Positions 20,401 to 29,235 of a stretch of 64,000 bases of DNA are shown here, one piece after another. Position 1 is the stretch's first letter, and every line of letters starts with the position of its first letter. The stretch lies in contig NC_050723.1 of the NCBI RefSeq assembly GCF_013402915.1, positions 806,001 through 870,000 on the forward strand. The letters run 5' to 3'. The translations under genes and the position numbers were made by a program. This DNA comes from Zygotorulaspora mrakii. Taxonomy: Eukaryota; Ascomycota; Saccharomycetes; Saccharomycetales; Saccharomycetaceae. The notes under the pieces are model-generated. The model was not told the DNA's origin and searched no databases. It saw only the letters and a list, made by a program, of their open reading frames with translations.

Positions 20401-20698
20401 AGCTCGATTCGCTGCTGCTTGTAGCGCTATCTAGCAGTTCTTTCGAAGTATGTGTCTCCGTATTCGAAATGCTTGAATGTCCTGAGGTCACATCCCCGTG
20501 AAATTTCCCATCGATGGAGATATTTGTCGTGCTACTCACTGGTGTCACAGCGAACACACACTCACAGCCATAAGTAACACAGTTACTACAAGGTTGCTTG
20601 CCCGTGCACTTGATTTTCCTTCGCCGACAATTTTCACACGCCTTGCTTACCTTACTTCTCGGCTTTTTTATCATTCCGTTACTGTGGTTCTTTGCCAT
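17405..20698 (-). CDS. PDR1: Zn2Cys6 transcription factor of pleiotropic drug resistance
   Basis: Single homologue of S. cerevisiae Pdr1 and Pdr3, activators of ABC drug-efflux pump genes and lipid genes through PDRE sites. The 1097-residue protein (Pdr1 about 1068) has an N-terminal binuclear zinc cluster with cysteines at about 21, 24, 31, 37, 40 and 45/47 (ACENCRRRKIKC, PCSNC), preceded by a basic stretch. A central fungal transcription-factor middle-homology region follows (EETAERRRKVWWDLYCIEKRY around 560-590). The acidic/hydrophobic C-terminus LNDIFNTLWSDLDDNN resembles the activation domain that binds the Mediator KIX domain. It is divergent from ERG4 across 368 bp containing a PDRE-like site, suggesting autoregulation as in PDR3. 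It could equally be named PDR3; the single-copy state fits a non-duplicated genome. Confidence 0.93.
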   Translation of the reverse strand: MAKNHSNGMIKKPRSKVSKACENCRRRKIKCTGKQPCSNCVTYGCECVFAVTPVSSTTNISIDGKFHGDVTSGHSSISNTETHTSKELLDSATSSSESSFDSATNRGGRDTSSTGPQEVFDPVMDCVKEALKHVAGDSSESSEASFKKFAGSMASVAPDLAAMEAIQPNFGDNGLYKDDTAFQVQIMQLQSSLKQLKAIPNTSELIQNAITNIEKQVEELVDRWQPEFDINRVSNIMNANNGNFENMKSIESHLMKNKYTDQVFLTTFSSVTDGSKNEKNLNTGASSRTVKSNSTNGNNNNNVATFFRNKPLVDSVFGLYSPVQSLSLRGIGHFFQKCAGGPESKSKTIQLKESIYLLLRFFDICIRDFSRGCVSIASPLDDYLRKKDMVDLKRSNLGSVGSPGAAHDRDLILLLISHLPQPFIQNLTSISNAQLCRKLDDAFEMFHILLKMFTSHRNGFDTLLVKITSRKAPGSDSNLTEAENQEFLNYCEAEELLLALTYHYYNSTLYHFDEYSGSLNYVELLVSLLDMQIWLGEKYGYEKVLDVAISYSRKLGLSRWEFYVGLDEETAERRRKVWWDLYCIEKRYMCKTGRLSSIDDSMMNCLLPKVFRNLNFSDNRDFLSRVHLVKRNSAFDNMSVSVLRSYGECGVMQLASSFYTNVLYDERFTSIRNTAKPPFVKTRLLFELFEEIQKIREQFEAIKNQTSKLFEIANSSQTSHMFVSAAEKSEAVQFVLFYGCSFFSILSSTGNLVSRLFSPPKSPFVLQHCVKIATVAYDLWREMTNLLLSIDDDYTIGRVFNDYHIVCLLVATTSFDKCTFVRRIDEVVTFLRVVKRLRNITIYAKNKNNAAVLESKAYLAQSKLITFVGITTNNMLLGYMHDNNLDREKLSRIVKQCAPDVAELPDLVLNPKSDLYELLMQPVESCGYHMDVKKLFEKDDKGLNSFSNDSYPKTAVQLTPLGSESSPGTAAISRGMSPPSPPYPQPAESKFPKLPSIQSLTSPISENIVNRLHQVKPAVDQASAVTSPDVSDSLMVNQKLNGNLNSSSASFNLGTLDEFVNHGDLNDIFNTLWSDLDDNNQVLFEGNKLDDYWNKSV

Positions 20699-20872
20699 CT
20701 CTGTATTACAGCTTTATTCACCTTGATGACCTTCGACTAAACAAATTTTAATTTTACCGGTAGTATCAACCCTTCTATCGAAACAAAATCCAGGGAAGCC
20801 GATATTTCATTATATAGTTATGCAATACTCTTGTACTCATCGATCTGCAGTCTTAACTGATTTGCCTCCTGT

Positions 20873-20880
20873 TCCGTGGG
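20873..20880. promoter_or_regulatory. PDRE-like site in the divergent PDR1/ERG4 promoter
   Basis: TCCGTGGG fits the degenerate Pdr1/Pdr3 element TCCRYGSR and sits within the near-palindrome TTCCGTGGGAA. It is 175 bp upstream of the PDR1 ATG and 187 bp upstream of the ERG4 ATG, so it could serve either gene. Confidence 0.5.
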
Positions 20881-21066
20881 AAGCTCGATCTCGTTCCTGA
20901 GGTAAATTTCGCCTGGCTCATGGCGAACGAGGTTTTACAATATATAAACAAGAAATAAACTAAATATCATTTTTACCACTAAAATAAGTCCAATTTGTAG
21001 CAGAAGAACCAGGAAGACTATATAAAATTCTTTGGATAGTTGACAGCTATTTTACTAAGCGGTGGA

Positions 21067-22464
21067 ATGGCAGAATCAAAAGAGATCAAGACGGGACAGT
21101 CGAAAGTCAATTTTTTGCCGCAAGGCAAATATCTGAAACCTGAGGAGATTGAATATGAGTTTGGTGGTACAATCGGTGTTCTTGGAATGCTAATTGGCTT
21201 TCCTCTATTGATGTGGTATATGTGGATCTGTGCTGAATTCTATGGCGGGAAAATTGCACTACCTCAATTAGGGGAAAGTTGGCCTCACTTCATAGTGCAT
21301 TTGTACCAGATATTTTTGGACAACGGAGTTCCAACAAGGTATGCTTGGACTATATTCCTGACTTTTTGGGTATTTCAGATTTTCTTCTACTACACTTTGC
21401 CTGGTATCTGGACGAAAGGCCAGCCATTGACCCATTTGAAGAACAAACAATTGCCTTACTATTGTAACGCAATGTGGTCACTGTATGTTTCCACAGCACT
21501 AGTGACTCTTGTGCACGTTACCGGTATCTTCAAGTTGTATACGATTATTGAAATATTTGGTCAGATCATGACGTGCGCAATTATATCGGGGTTTGCCTTT
21601 TCGATTATTTTGTATATGTGGACCCTTTTTGTTACGAAGGATTATCACCGTATGACCAGAAATCATCTGTACGATTTTTTCATGGGAGCCCCTTTAAATC
21701 CACGTTGGGGTATCCTAGATTTGAAAATGTTTTTTGAAGTTAGATTGCCTTGGTTTACATTATATTTCATCACTTTGGGAGCATGCTTCAAACAATACGA
21801 GCAATACGGCTACGTAACTCCGCAATTAGGTGTTGTAATGTTGGCCCACTGGCTATATGCAAATGCCTGTTCCAAGGCTGAGGAATTGATCGTTCCAACA
21901 TGGGATATGGCATACGAAAAATTTGGCTTCATGCTGATCTTTTGGAACATTGCCGGTGTTCCATACACTTACTGTCATTGCACCTTGTACTTATATTTCC
22001 ATGACCCATCTGAATACAATTGGTCAAAGACTTACAACATTTCATTATATGTTGTCCTCCTAATTGCCTACTATATCTTTGATACTGCCAACGCTCAAAA
22101 AAATGCCTTCAGAAAGCAAGTCGCTGGTGACACACATATCAGGAAAGCGTTCCCATATTTCCCACATCAAGTTATAAGCAATCCTAAATATATGGTTACG
22201 AAGAATGGCTCATACCTATTGATCGATGGTTGGTATGTGTGGGCTAGAAAGATTCATTACACCGCTGACTGGACACAATCTTTGGTTTGGGCGTTGAGCT
22301 GTGGATTCAACTCGTTCTTCCCATGGTTCTTCCCTATCTTTTTCTTTGTTGTCCTAGTTCACAGGGCCGCAAGAGACCAAGCTAAATGCAAAAAGAAGTA
22401 TGCTGCAGATTGGGACGAATACTGCAAACACTGTCCATATCTATTCATTCCTTACATTTTATGA
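21067..22464 (+). CDS. ERG4: Sterol C-24(28) reductase, last step of ergosterol synthesis
   Basis: Erg4 reduces the C24(28) double bond of ergosta-5,7,22,24(28)-tetraenol with NADPH in the ER membrane to give ergosterol. The 465-residue protein (family about 473) has several hydrophobic membrane segments and ends with the sterol-reductase family pattern [18 protein letters not shown] and [16 protein letters not shown]. Other family blocks include [19 protein letters not shown] and [19 protein letters not shown] start at ATG 21067 ([10 protein letters not shown]); an in-frame TTG lies 27 nt upstream. Between PDR1 and the SCL1 block it keeps its S. cerevisiae neighbours, with LDB7 interposed. 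Confidence 0.96.
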   Translation: MAESKEIKTGQSKVNFLPQGKYLKPEEIEYEFGGTIGVLGMLIGFPLLMWYMWICAEFYGGKIALPQLGESWPHFIVHLYQIFLDNGVPTRYAWTIFLTFWVFQIFFYYTLPGIWTKGQPLTHLKNKQLPYYCNAMWSLYVSTALVTLVHVTGIFKLYTIIEIFGQIMTCAIISGFAFSIILYMWTLFVTKDYHRMTRNHLYDFFMGAPLNPRWGILDLKMFFEVRLPWFTLYFITLGACFKQYEQYGYVTPQLGVVMLAHWLYANACSKAEELIVPTWDMAYEKFGFMLIFWNIAGVPYTYCHCTLYLYFHDPSEYNWSKTYNISLYVVLLIAYYIFDTANAQKNAFRKQVAGDTHIRKAFPYFPHQVISNPKYMVTKNGSYLLIDGWYVWARKIHYTADWTQSLVWALSCGFNSFFPWFFPIFFFVVLVHRAARDQAKCKKKYAADWDEYCKHCPYLFIPYIL

Positions 22465-22679
22465 ATAAGTCACTCAGAGAATTATGTAGAAATGACACGC
22501 TAGGTTCAAAAGTACGATTTTATTTAAATAATAAATACACGTGATTTAAGTGGAGGCTTCTTTTCACGGTATTCTGATATCAAGTTGTCAACAAGTTCGG
22601 ATATGTTAGACAACTAGTTTACAGAGCATGCAACTATACTGAAACGGCGGCATCAAAACAGTTCCCACAGTGTTAGATC

Positions 22680-23108
22680 ATGGAGGATTCGGGGCACAGT
22701 AATTACTACGATGTAATATCTGGTCTATCTGCATTTGAATGTTCCCACGAAGTATTGTTAAGCGCTGGTGAATTGGAGCAGTTAGTTGAAAGTTCAGACG
22801 AAGAATGCTGTAAGAATGGAGAAACGACCGATGATGAATCATCAACGATTGAGAAGAAGAGATTAACGGTTCACGGATATCTCGGTGGGAAAGTAGACCT
22901 AACGGAGGCGTCCAACGCTAGCTACGATCTCAGTCACACCTTACTGGGAGGCTATGTACCAAGGAGACAGTTGGAGTCACTGTCCAGCATCGATTTTGCA
23001 CATTATTTCCACAAATCCCTTGAATGCGAAAACGCATTGCGCAATTACGACCTCGTAATGGAACATAGACGCAGACGTCAACAAGCAGAAAATAATGATA
23101 ATCAATGA
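22680..23108 (+). CDS. LDB7: Probable RSC chromatin-remodelling subunit Ldb7
   Basis: Ldb7 is a small, fast-evolving subunit of the RSC remodelling complex. This 142-residue acidic protein (S. cerevisiae about 180) shows no catalytic domain; visible features are YYDVISGLSAFECSHE near the N-terminus, an acidic patch VESSDEECC, a motif LLGGYVPRRQLESL and a charged C-terminus. Identification rests mainly on synteny: in S. cerevisiae chromosome II the order is PDR3, LDB7, SLA1, HIR1 with matching orientations, and this gene sits between PDR1/PDR3 and SLA1 on the expected strand. The ATG follows an in-frame stop and the frame is open throughout. It is convergent with SCL1. Confidence 0.65.
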   Translation: MEDSGHSNYYDVISGLSAFECSHEVLLSAGELEQLVESSDEECCKNGETTDDESSTIEKKRLTVHGYLGGKVDLTEASNASYDLSHTLLGGYVPRRQLESLSSIDFAHYFHKSLECENALRNYDLVMEHRRRRQQAENNDNQ

Positions 23109-23141
23109 TACATGTATATATAGGTGATATTTATACACTTT

Positions 23142-23906
23142 TCAATCCTGTTCAGCAATAGCGATCAGTCTTTCGTCAACTTGGCTTTCCGTTAGCACGA
23201 AGAAATCACCTTTGAGCGCAACGCCGACCTCAAGATCTCCCTTGGAGAACTCGGTACCAAGAGAGTCAATCAGGTGCGTTATGGCGAATTCCACAACTTT
23301 TTCCCACGAATCTTCCTCAAGGTAGTCCGAAGAAGAGTTTTTCTTGAAGTAGTTTTCCAACCTTGTAGTAATCTCCTGTTGCTTGGGACCTGTTGCCGTA
23401 GCCCTGTAGCCTACGTAGTAGCCCGCCGGATCCGTCTTGTAGATCGAGGGTCCATGCTCTTCATCAACTGACAAAAACGTGAGTATGACACCAAGGGGCC
23501 TCATGTACGCTCTTTGTGTATAGATTTGCGAGAGGTTTGCCATCCTCTTTGCCAGCACATCACATGGCATGTCGTACCCGTACTTGTAGCGGAATGACGC
23601 TGCTTCTGATTTTGCCCTGATTGCAGCGTTTCTAGCATCCGGGATAGCACCATTCGCGACCATACCAATGCTTTTGGATATCGCGAAAATATATGAGACA
23701 CTCGAGCTCTCCAACAGTTTATCTGGGACTTTCTTCTGATTTATAACCACGGTACAGTTCTTTCCCCTGACCGCTATCGAATTGATATTTGTCTGATTTG
23801 TAGCTTTAAAAGCGTACTCTACCTGATATAAACGTCCCTCCGGAGAGAAAATGGTGATATGTCTATCATACCCGGCAGCCGAAGCTGCTGCTGCACCACC
23901 CGACAT
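23142..23906 (-). CDS. SCL1: 20S proteasome subunit alpha 1
   Basis: A structural alpha-ring subunit of the 20S proteasome core (alpha 1). The N-terminal alpha-subunit signature is clear: [23 protein letters not shown], followed by the Ntn-hydrolase fold blocks [22 protein letters not shown] and [33 protein letters not shown]. Length is 254 residues from ATG 23906 (MSGGAAAAS), matching the family (about 252); a GTG one codon upstream is not needed. It is divergent from MPO1; a PACE element for Rpn4 lies 73 bp upstream. The alanine-rich extension before YDRHITIF is typical of yeast Scl1. Confidence 0.96.
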   Translation of the reverse strand: MSGGAAAASAAGYDRHITIFSPEGRLYQVEYAFKATNQTNINSIAVRGKNCTVVINQKKVPDKLLESSSVSYIFAISKSIGMVANGAIPDARNAAIRAKSEAASFRYKYGYDMPCDVLAKRMANLSQIYTQRAYMRPLGVILTFLSVDEEHGPSIYKTDPAGYYVGYRATATGPKQQEITTRLENYFKKNSSSDYLEEDSWEKVVEFAITHLIDSLGTEFSKGDLEVGVALKGDFFVLTESQVDERLIAIAEQD

Positions 23907-23978
23907 CACAATTCACTTACAAACTTAGAAAGCACTCCAATGGCTTGCGATACCTTCTTCTATAGTTCTCTAACCAGT

Positions 23979-23987
23979 GGTGGCAAA
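23979..23987 (+). promoter_or_regulatory. PACE (Rpn4-binding) element upstream of SCL1
   Basis: Exact GGTGGCAAA in the divergent SCL1/MPO1 promoter, 73 bp upstream of the SCL1 ATG. Rpn4 regulation of proteasome genes through this element is established in S. cerevisiae. It is the second copy in the window. Confidence 0.85.
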
Positions 23988-24084
23988 TCCACTTGTCTTC
24001 TAGTTCTTGTAGGTTTCAAGAGAGTCGTGTGTTGTGACGCGTCCTTCATCTAATAGATCCGCACCTCCCCTAAAGCTCATCTCC

Positions 24085-24092
24085 TATATAAG
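24085..24092 (+). promoter_or_regulatory. TATA box for MPO1
   Basis: TATATAAG 67 bp upstream of the MPO1 ATG. A CCCCT (24067-24071), the core of a Msn2/4 stress element, lies just upstream. Both are short motifs and only suggest stress-type control. Confidence 0.5.
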
Positions 24093-24095
24093 GAG

Positions 24096-24125
24096 AGAGG
24101 TGACGAGAGGTAGCAAGAGGTTACG
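24096..24125. repeat. Three 10-bp imperfect repeats in the MPO1 leader
   Basis: AGAGGTGACG, AGAGGTAGCA and AGAGGTTACG follow each other directly, each beginning AGAGGT. They are immediately downstream of the TATA box, so likely at or near the transcription start. Confidence 0.8.
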
Positions 24126-24158
24126 AGTGATCTGCGACCGAGCACTGCAGGTTTCAAG

Positions 24159-24662
24159 ATGACGACTCTGTTTGATCTGCGAAAACAGCTCAGATTCTAC
24201 AAGCTTTACCACCACGAGCGGACAAACGTATTCATCCACATGATATTTGTTCCGGTGATCCTGTTCACTTCCAGTTGCATCCTCCAGAGGATCAGGGTAT
24301 ACGGAGCTATTTCGCTGGCACATATTTTAGGTCTGTGTTTTGGCCTTTACTACATTGCGCTGTGCGTGCCCACGGGCATCCTTGCCAGCGCTATCATAGC
24401 TCTGATGAACGCTGCGATTACCCTAGGATGGGTTCGGCTCCACTTCGCAACCGAGTTATCCGTGTTTGTGATCAGCTGGATATTCCAGTTCGTGGGCCAC
24501 GGTGTATTCGAGAAGCGCAAGCCTGCACTTCTCGATAACCTGGTCCAGAGTTTAGTTCTCGCACCGTACTTTGTTCTATTCGAGGTGCTTTTCAAACTCG
24601 GCTACATGCCACAACTCAGGGATCAGCTCGAGCACGATATCGCACCGGGTGTACCCCAGTAG
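24159..24662 (+). CDS. MPO1: 2-hydroxy fatty acid dioxygenase (DUF962 family)
   Basis: Mpo1 is an ER-membrane, Fe2+-dependent dioxygenase acting in the alpha-oxidation of 2-hydroxy fatty acids during phytosphingosine breakdown. The 167-residue product (S. cerevisiae 174) begins MTTLFDLRKQLRFYKLYHHERTN, with the family's histidines (YHHERTNVFIH), four or so hydrophobic membrane segments, and a late FQFVGHGVFEKRKPALLDNL block that includes another conserved His. It lies between SCL1 and SLA1; in S. cerevisiae SCL1 and MPO1 are also neighbours. The start is the first ATG after the TATA box. Confidence 0.93.
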   Translation: MTTLFDLRKQLRFYKLYHHERTNVFIHMIFVPVILFTSSCILQRIRVYGAISLAHILGLCFGLYYIALCVPTGILASAIIALMNAAITLGWVRLHFATELSVFVISWIFQFVGHGVFEKRKPALLDNLVQSLVLAPYFVLFEVLFKLGYMPQLRDQLEHDIAPGVPQ

Positions 24663-25115
24663 GAGCATAAACTGTATACGTTCAACAACGAATCAATCAC
24701 TCGACTGATGAGTCGGCCAGTCGATCTGTTGTTGTACAATATACCCTCATAGTATGTGTTACTGTGTATATCATGATTAACGTTGTAATCAGTTACCCGT
24801 GCTTTCTCGGCGGAGCTTCTTGATAGGGGTCGCCTTTCTCGACGAGGAAGACGAGTTCGGGAGCATGGGCGGGATCAATCCTGGAAAAGCATTTCACAGC
24901 AGAAGGGGGAGAAACAAAGGACGCTGTTGTTCTAGGACAGAAGAGCATTGAGAGATCTCGCAATCTGGTGTTGGTGAAGTTAGGTCAATTTTGTGTAATC
25001 TGAAAAAAAGGATTGGGACTGGAACTTGGGACCGAAACTAGAATTGTAAGGAGAAATAGGAGTGCAAAAGGTGTATCAAGTTTTCTCTTCTCGATTTTGG
25101 TGCTGGTAATTGGGA
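24663..25115. other. Spacer MPO1 to SLA1, no gene seen
   Basis: A 453-bp tandem spacer holding the MPO1 3' end and SLA1 promoter. A CTGATGAG motif near 24705 looks superficially like a hammerhead core but lacks the rest of one. No clear TATA box or known factor site was identified. Confidence 0.5.
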
Positions 25116-28100
25116 ATGACAGCATTTATTGGCATTTACAAGGCAGTGTATGATTACCAGCCGCAGACTGCTGAGGAATTGGCCATCAGTGAGGGGGACT
25201 TATTGTACCTACTTGAAAAATCGGATGTTGACGAGTGGTGGACTGTGAAAAAAAGGGTAATTGGGTCGGATGCAGATGAACCGATCGGGTTGGTGCCCTC
25301 TAATTACGTTGAGGTGGCGCCTTCTATTGGCGAGGTAAAAGCTATTTATGATTATGAGCAAACACAAAACCCTGACGAAGAATTGATATTTCATGAGAAT
25401 GAACAGTTCGATGTTTTTGACGACCAGGACAGCGATTGGTTACTGGTTCAATCGAAGACTAGCAAGCAATTTGGGTTTATCCCCGGCAACTATGTGGAAG
25501 CAGCAGATGCAGCAACTGCACCTGCACCGGCACCTGCCCAGGTAGCAGCTATTGCACCTCCGGTTCTTACGCCGGCGGATGCTGCAACTATGTTGCCGCC
25601 ACCGCAGCATCCTAGCAAATCAACTGGCAGCAGTCCCATGGAAGATACTGTGATCGCAGAGCCTGATGCTCCTCCTGCGATGCCTACAAGGAATGCCCGT
25701 CAAGAAGTTGCAGAAGAGGCTGAAGATGTTCCGCCACCAAAGCCTTCAAGACCAACACAGCAAGCTACAGAGGAACCCGTGGGTGTTAGAGAAACATCTA
25801 GGAATAGGATCTCCTATCATAGCAGTTACAACGAGGGTAACCACGATAGCAATAATAGCAATAGTGGAGCTAACGAGCATTCGAATGGGAGATCACTCGC
25901 TGATACGAATGATTATGATTATGATTATGAAGATAGTAAGTCGGACTATCGGACTTGGAGTATTTCCGAAATTGACGGTCGTAAGAAAAGAAAATGTAAA
26001 CTTTCCATTGGCAATAATAAGATATATTTCCAACCTCAGAAGGGTGAACCTCAAGAATGGAGTGTCGATAAATTAACTTCATATGATAAAGAGAAGAAAC
26101 ACATGTTTTTAGAGTTCATTGATCCTTACAAAAGCTTAGAATTACATACCGGTAATAATGATACGTGTGCAGAAATACTTTCAGTAATAGCTGAATATAA
26201 AGGAGCTTCGCGTGATGCGGGGCTTAGAGAGGTGGAATTAGCTTCCAAACCTAAAAAACAAGGTAATATTCTTTACGATTTTATGGCTGAATCTCAGGAT
26301 GAATTAACAGTAAAACAGGGTCAAGCAGTCTATATCTTAAATGATAGAAAATCAAGAGACTGGTGGATGTGTGAAATAGTTGGTTCTGGCAAAAGAGGTG
26401 TGGTTCCGGCGCAATTCGTTGAACCAATCAAGGATAAAAATGATTCCTCTCATGGCATACTAAGTTCATTCAAAAAATTCGCCAAGGGTAATGGAAAAGG
26501 TTCCAATTCCAAATTAAGTGGTAAAAACTGGAAAGACGATGATGATCAAGATCTATCAAGCGATAGAAGAAACAGAAACAAGAGCAGATCAAACTCAACT
26601 TCGAAAAGAAAAAGATCAGCCTCCACAAGTAATAATAATAATGGCAATGATAAATCGCCACTACCGGATCCCAAAAAATCGCGTATATGGGCGGATAGAT
26701 CAGGAACTTTCAAAGTTGAGGCTCAATTTATTGGTTGCTCTGATGGTAAAATTCATTTGCATAAATCGAATGGTGTCAAAATCGCTGTCGCAGCTGATAA
26801 ATTATCTGATGACGATATTATTTATGTCGAAAGGGCAACAGGATTCAGCTTGGATAAATATAAAATCAAGAAACAAGATACTAAGGATGCCAGAGAAAGT
26901 GAACGTGAAAGAAGGAAAAAACTCAGAGAGCATGATGAAAAGGAACGCGATAGAAGATTAAGAGAAAGGGAAATAGAGGAATTGAAACAGGCAAGACTTC
27001 TTTTGGACGAAGAAAGAGCAAAACTGCAAGAGAGAGAACTTCCACCCGTTAAACCTCCTAGACCTCAGTCAACTGGCTCCGCAACTGCTGTTTATCCAGT
27101 AGCTACAGGTACTCCATCCGCATCTGCTCCCGCAGGAGCAGGAGCAGCAGCAGCAACTTCAAAGACTCAACAGCAGAAGAAAGATTATGATTGGTTTGAA
27201 TTTTTCCTGAATTGTGGAGTCGATGTTAGCAACTGTCAACGCTACTCTCTAAATTTTGAAAGGGAACAAGTTACAGAAGATATGTTGAGCGATATTAACT
27301 CATCAATGTTGAGAACTTTAGGTTTGAAAGAGGGCGACATCGTTAGAGTTATGAAATATCTGGACAATAAATTTGGCAGAGATTCTCAATTACCACAACA
27401 ACCAACTAATGCTCCAGGTGGTATGTTCTCTGAACCTGATGGTTCATTGAAAGTCGCAGCTACTGGTGCCGCACCAGCGTTTGCAACGCAATTGCTACCT
27501 CAAAAGACTGCACCAGTTAATTCTACGGGTGCATTAGATGATGAAGCTTGGACGGTGAAACCTGCTGCAAAATCGGAAATCAATCTTCCTTCAAATCAAT
27601 CTGAGTTTACAGGTTCAATGCAAGATTTGCTCGACTTGCAACCTTTGGAACCAAAGAAAAATTCTATTGACTATGCACCGCAACCAAAGCTGAATGAATT
27701 GGAACCAGTTAAATCAAGTAATACAGGAAACGCTTCAAACACAACTACGGTAACTTCTAACACAGGAACTGTCATGGCACCCCTTGATCCATTCAAAACT
27801 GGTGGTCATAATTTACTACCCATGGCAACTGGCTTTGTCATGATGCCAATTGCTACAGGGGGTTTCATGCCAGTACAAAGAACGGGAGGTTTAATGTTAC
27901 CACAAGCTACAGGAAACGTTTTACAACCTCAAAGAACATCAGGCGGGTCACTTTCTATGACGTTAACTGGTGGTTTCATGCCTCAAACCTCATTCCAAAC
28001 TCAGCCTTCTTTCCAAATTCAACCTACTTCAAATATTATACCGTTGCAAAAAACTGGTGGTGCATTGAATGCTCCTCCCTTGGGATCCATATTACCATTA

Positions 28101-29015
28101 CAAAAGACTGTTACAGGCCTTATGCCTGCAAATGCAACGGGTAGTATTTTACCTATGCAAATAACAGGCGGTATAATACCCATACAAGCAACCGGGGGGC
28201 TTGTTCCTTTGCAGAGAACAGGCGGAACTTTACCCATGCAAGCAACAGGTGGACTGATTCCTTTGCAGAGGACAGGTGGTATGGGGCAAATAAATATTAC
28301 CGGAGGGAGCTTTGCTCCTCAGGTTCCTTTCAACAACCAGTTGACTGGCGGAATGAACATGATGCCTCAAACAAGTTTTGGGAACCAAATTACCGGAGGT
28401 GCTAATTTGATGCCTCAAACAAGCTTTGGTGCCAATATCCCCGGACGTTCCAATATGATTCCCCAGACAAGCTTTGGTGCCAATCTGAACAATGTGATGC
28501 CTCAGACAAGCTTTAGCAATAATCTCACTGGTGGAGTTAATATTATGCCTCAAACAAGCTTCTCGAACAATGTTATGGGAGGATCTACTGCTCTTCCCCA
28601 AAACTCCTTTGGAAGTTCGAATATGGGATTTACATCTCAGATGCCATTCAACAATACACAAGGCACTGGGGGTGTCATGCAAACGGGTAATGTTGGTAAC
28701 TACTCATTGACACAGCCTTTCCCGAATATGACAGGGGTGCCTCAACAAAATACTCAATTTGGGTTACAGGCAACAGGTGGAATGGTACAAAACCAAGCAG
28801 TTGGACAGCCTACACAACAATTTCAAAACAATATCAACAGTGGCATGAACGGGATAACACAAGGTATACAGAACACTTCCATATCACAACCACCTGCATT
28901 ACAAACACAGCCCACAGGATTTGGGTTTGGAAACGGTCCTCAGTTGCAGCAACAGCAACAGCCAAGGCAAGCAAATTTGTATAATGCAACAGCAGATAAT
29001 CCTTTTGGATTTTAA
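25116..29015 (+). CDS. SLA1: Endocytic actin-patch adaptor with three SH3 domains
   Basis: Sla1 is a cortical actin-patch adaptor that links NPF(X)1,2D cargo, clathrin and Las17/WASP during endocytosis. Domain order in 1299 residues: SH3-1 (~5-70, AVYDYQPQTAEELAI), SH3-2 (~70-130), a proline-rich stretch, a conserved region ending near 380, SH3-3 (~383-440, ILYDFMAESQDELTV), basic low-complexity, SHD1 (~520-590), a charged coiled coil (~595-640), SHD2/SAM-like (~690-755, YDWFEFFLNCGVDV), then about 380 residues of LxxQxTG-type repeats, which Prk1 kinase phosphorylates in S. cerevisiae. I start at ATG 25116 (MTAFIGIYKAVYDY), which matches the S. cerevisiae start. The C-terminus ends in a Q run and NPFGF. 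It neighbours LEU1 and HIR1 in the unduplicated order. Confidence 0.96.
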   Translation: MTAFIGIYKAVYDYQPQTAEELAISEGDLLYLLEKSDVDEWWTVKKRVIGSDADEPIGLVPSNYVEVAPSIGEVKAIYDYEQTQNPDEELIFHENEQFDVFDDQDSDWLLVQSKTSKQFGFIPGNYVEAADAATAPAPAPAQVAAIAPPVLTPADAATMLPPPQHPSKSTGSSPMEDTVIAEPDAPPAMPTRNARQEVAEEAEDVPPPKPSRPTQQATEEPVGVRETSRNRISYHSSYNEGNHDSNNSNSGANEHSNGRSLADTNDYDYDYEDSKSDYRTWSISEIDGRKKRKCKLSIGNNKIYFQPQKGEPQEWSVDKLTSYDKEKKHMFLEFIDPYKSLELHTGNNDTCAEILSVIAEYKGASRDAGLREVELASKPKKQGNILYDFMAESQDELTVKQGQAVYILNDRKSRDWWMCEIVGSGKRGVVPAQFVEPIKDKNDSSHGILSSFKKFAKGNGKGSNSKLSGKNWKDDDDQDLSSDRRNRNKSRSNSTSKRKRSASTSNNNNGNDKSPLPDPKKSRIWADRSGTFKVEAQFIGCSDGKIHLHKSNGVKIAVAADKLSDDDIIYVERATGFSLDKYKIKKQDTKDARESERERRKKLREHDEKERDRRLREREIEELKQARLLLDEERAKLQERELPPVKPPRPQSTGSATAVYPVATGTPSASAPAGAGAAAATSKTQQQKKDYDWFEFFLNCGVDVSNCQRYSLNFEREQVTEDMLSDINSSMLRTLGLKEGDIVRVMKYLDNKFGRDSQLPQQPTNAPGGMFSEPDGSLKVAATGAAPAFATQLLPQKTAPVNSTGALDDEAWTVKPAAKSEINLPSNQSEFTGSMQDLLDLQPLEPKKNSIDYAPQPKLNELEPVKSSNTGNASNTTTVTSNTGTVMAPLDPFKTGGHNLLPMATGFVMMPIATGGFMPVQRTGGLMLPQATGNVLQPQRTSGGSLSMTLTGGFMPQTSFQTQPSFQIQPTSNIIPLQKTGGALNAPPLGSILPLQKTVTGLMPANATGSILPMQITGGIIPIQATGGLVPLQRTGGTLPMQATGGLIPLQRTGGMGQINITGGSFAPQVPFNNQLTGGMNMMPQTSFGNQITGGANLMPQTSFGANIPGRSNMIPQTSFGANLNNVMPQTSFSNNLTGGVNIMPQTSFSNNVMGGSTALPQNSFGSSNMGFTSQMPFNNTQGTGGVMQTGNVGNYSLTQPFPNMTGVPQQNTQFGLQATGGMVQNQAVGQPTQQFQNNINSGMNGITQGIQNTSISQPPALQTQPTGFGFGNGPQLQQQQQPRQANLYNATADNPFGF
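28036..28290 (+). repeat. SLA1: LxxQxTG-type tandem repeats in SLA1
   Basis: Several short repeats of 11-12 codons such as IIPLQKTGG, ILPMQITGG, IIPIQATGG, LVPLQRTGG, TLPMQATGG and LIPLQRTGG. These carry the Prk1/Ark1 phosphorylation consensus (L/I-x-x-Q-x-T-G) that disassembles the endocytic coat in S. cerevisiae. Confidence 0.9.
28345..28615 (+). repeat. SLA1: MPQTSFG-type tandem repeats in SLA1
   Basis: A second repeat family directly after the first: MMPQTSFG, LMPQTSFG, MIPQTSFG, VMPQTSFS, IMPQTSFS and a diverged LPQNSFG. The Gln and Thr are kept but the residue after Thr is Ser, so these are not canonical TG sites. Confidence 0.85.
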
Positions 29016-29235
29016 TGTATAAAGAAATTGTAATTAAAACAGGAAGGATCTAGTTGGTGGAGTTTCACCCCAAATTTCCTTTGTCAATCATTAAAAGCAG
29101 AAAGTTCTTCAATTAATACATCAATAAATAAATAATAAATAATTTGTAGTTGGAGTGCAGAACTTCTTTGAGAAGGACTACAGAAGAGCGCCCCAACAAC
29201 ATCAAAAATACATATCTCTATGTGCCATGAGTTGA

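Noticed and set aside
24700..24735. CTGATGAG motif resembling a hammerhead ribozyme core
   Set aside because: No GAAA core segment and no convincing helices around it.
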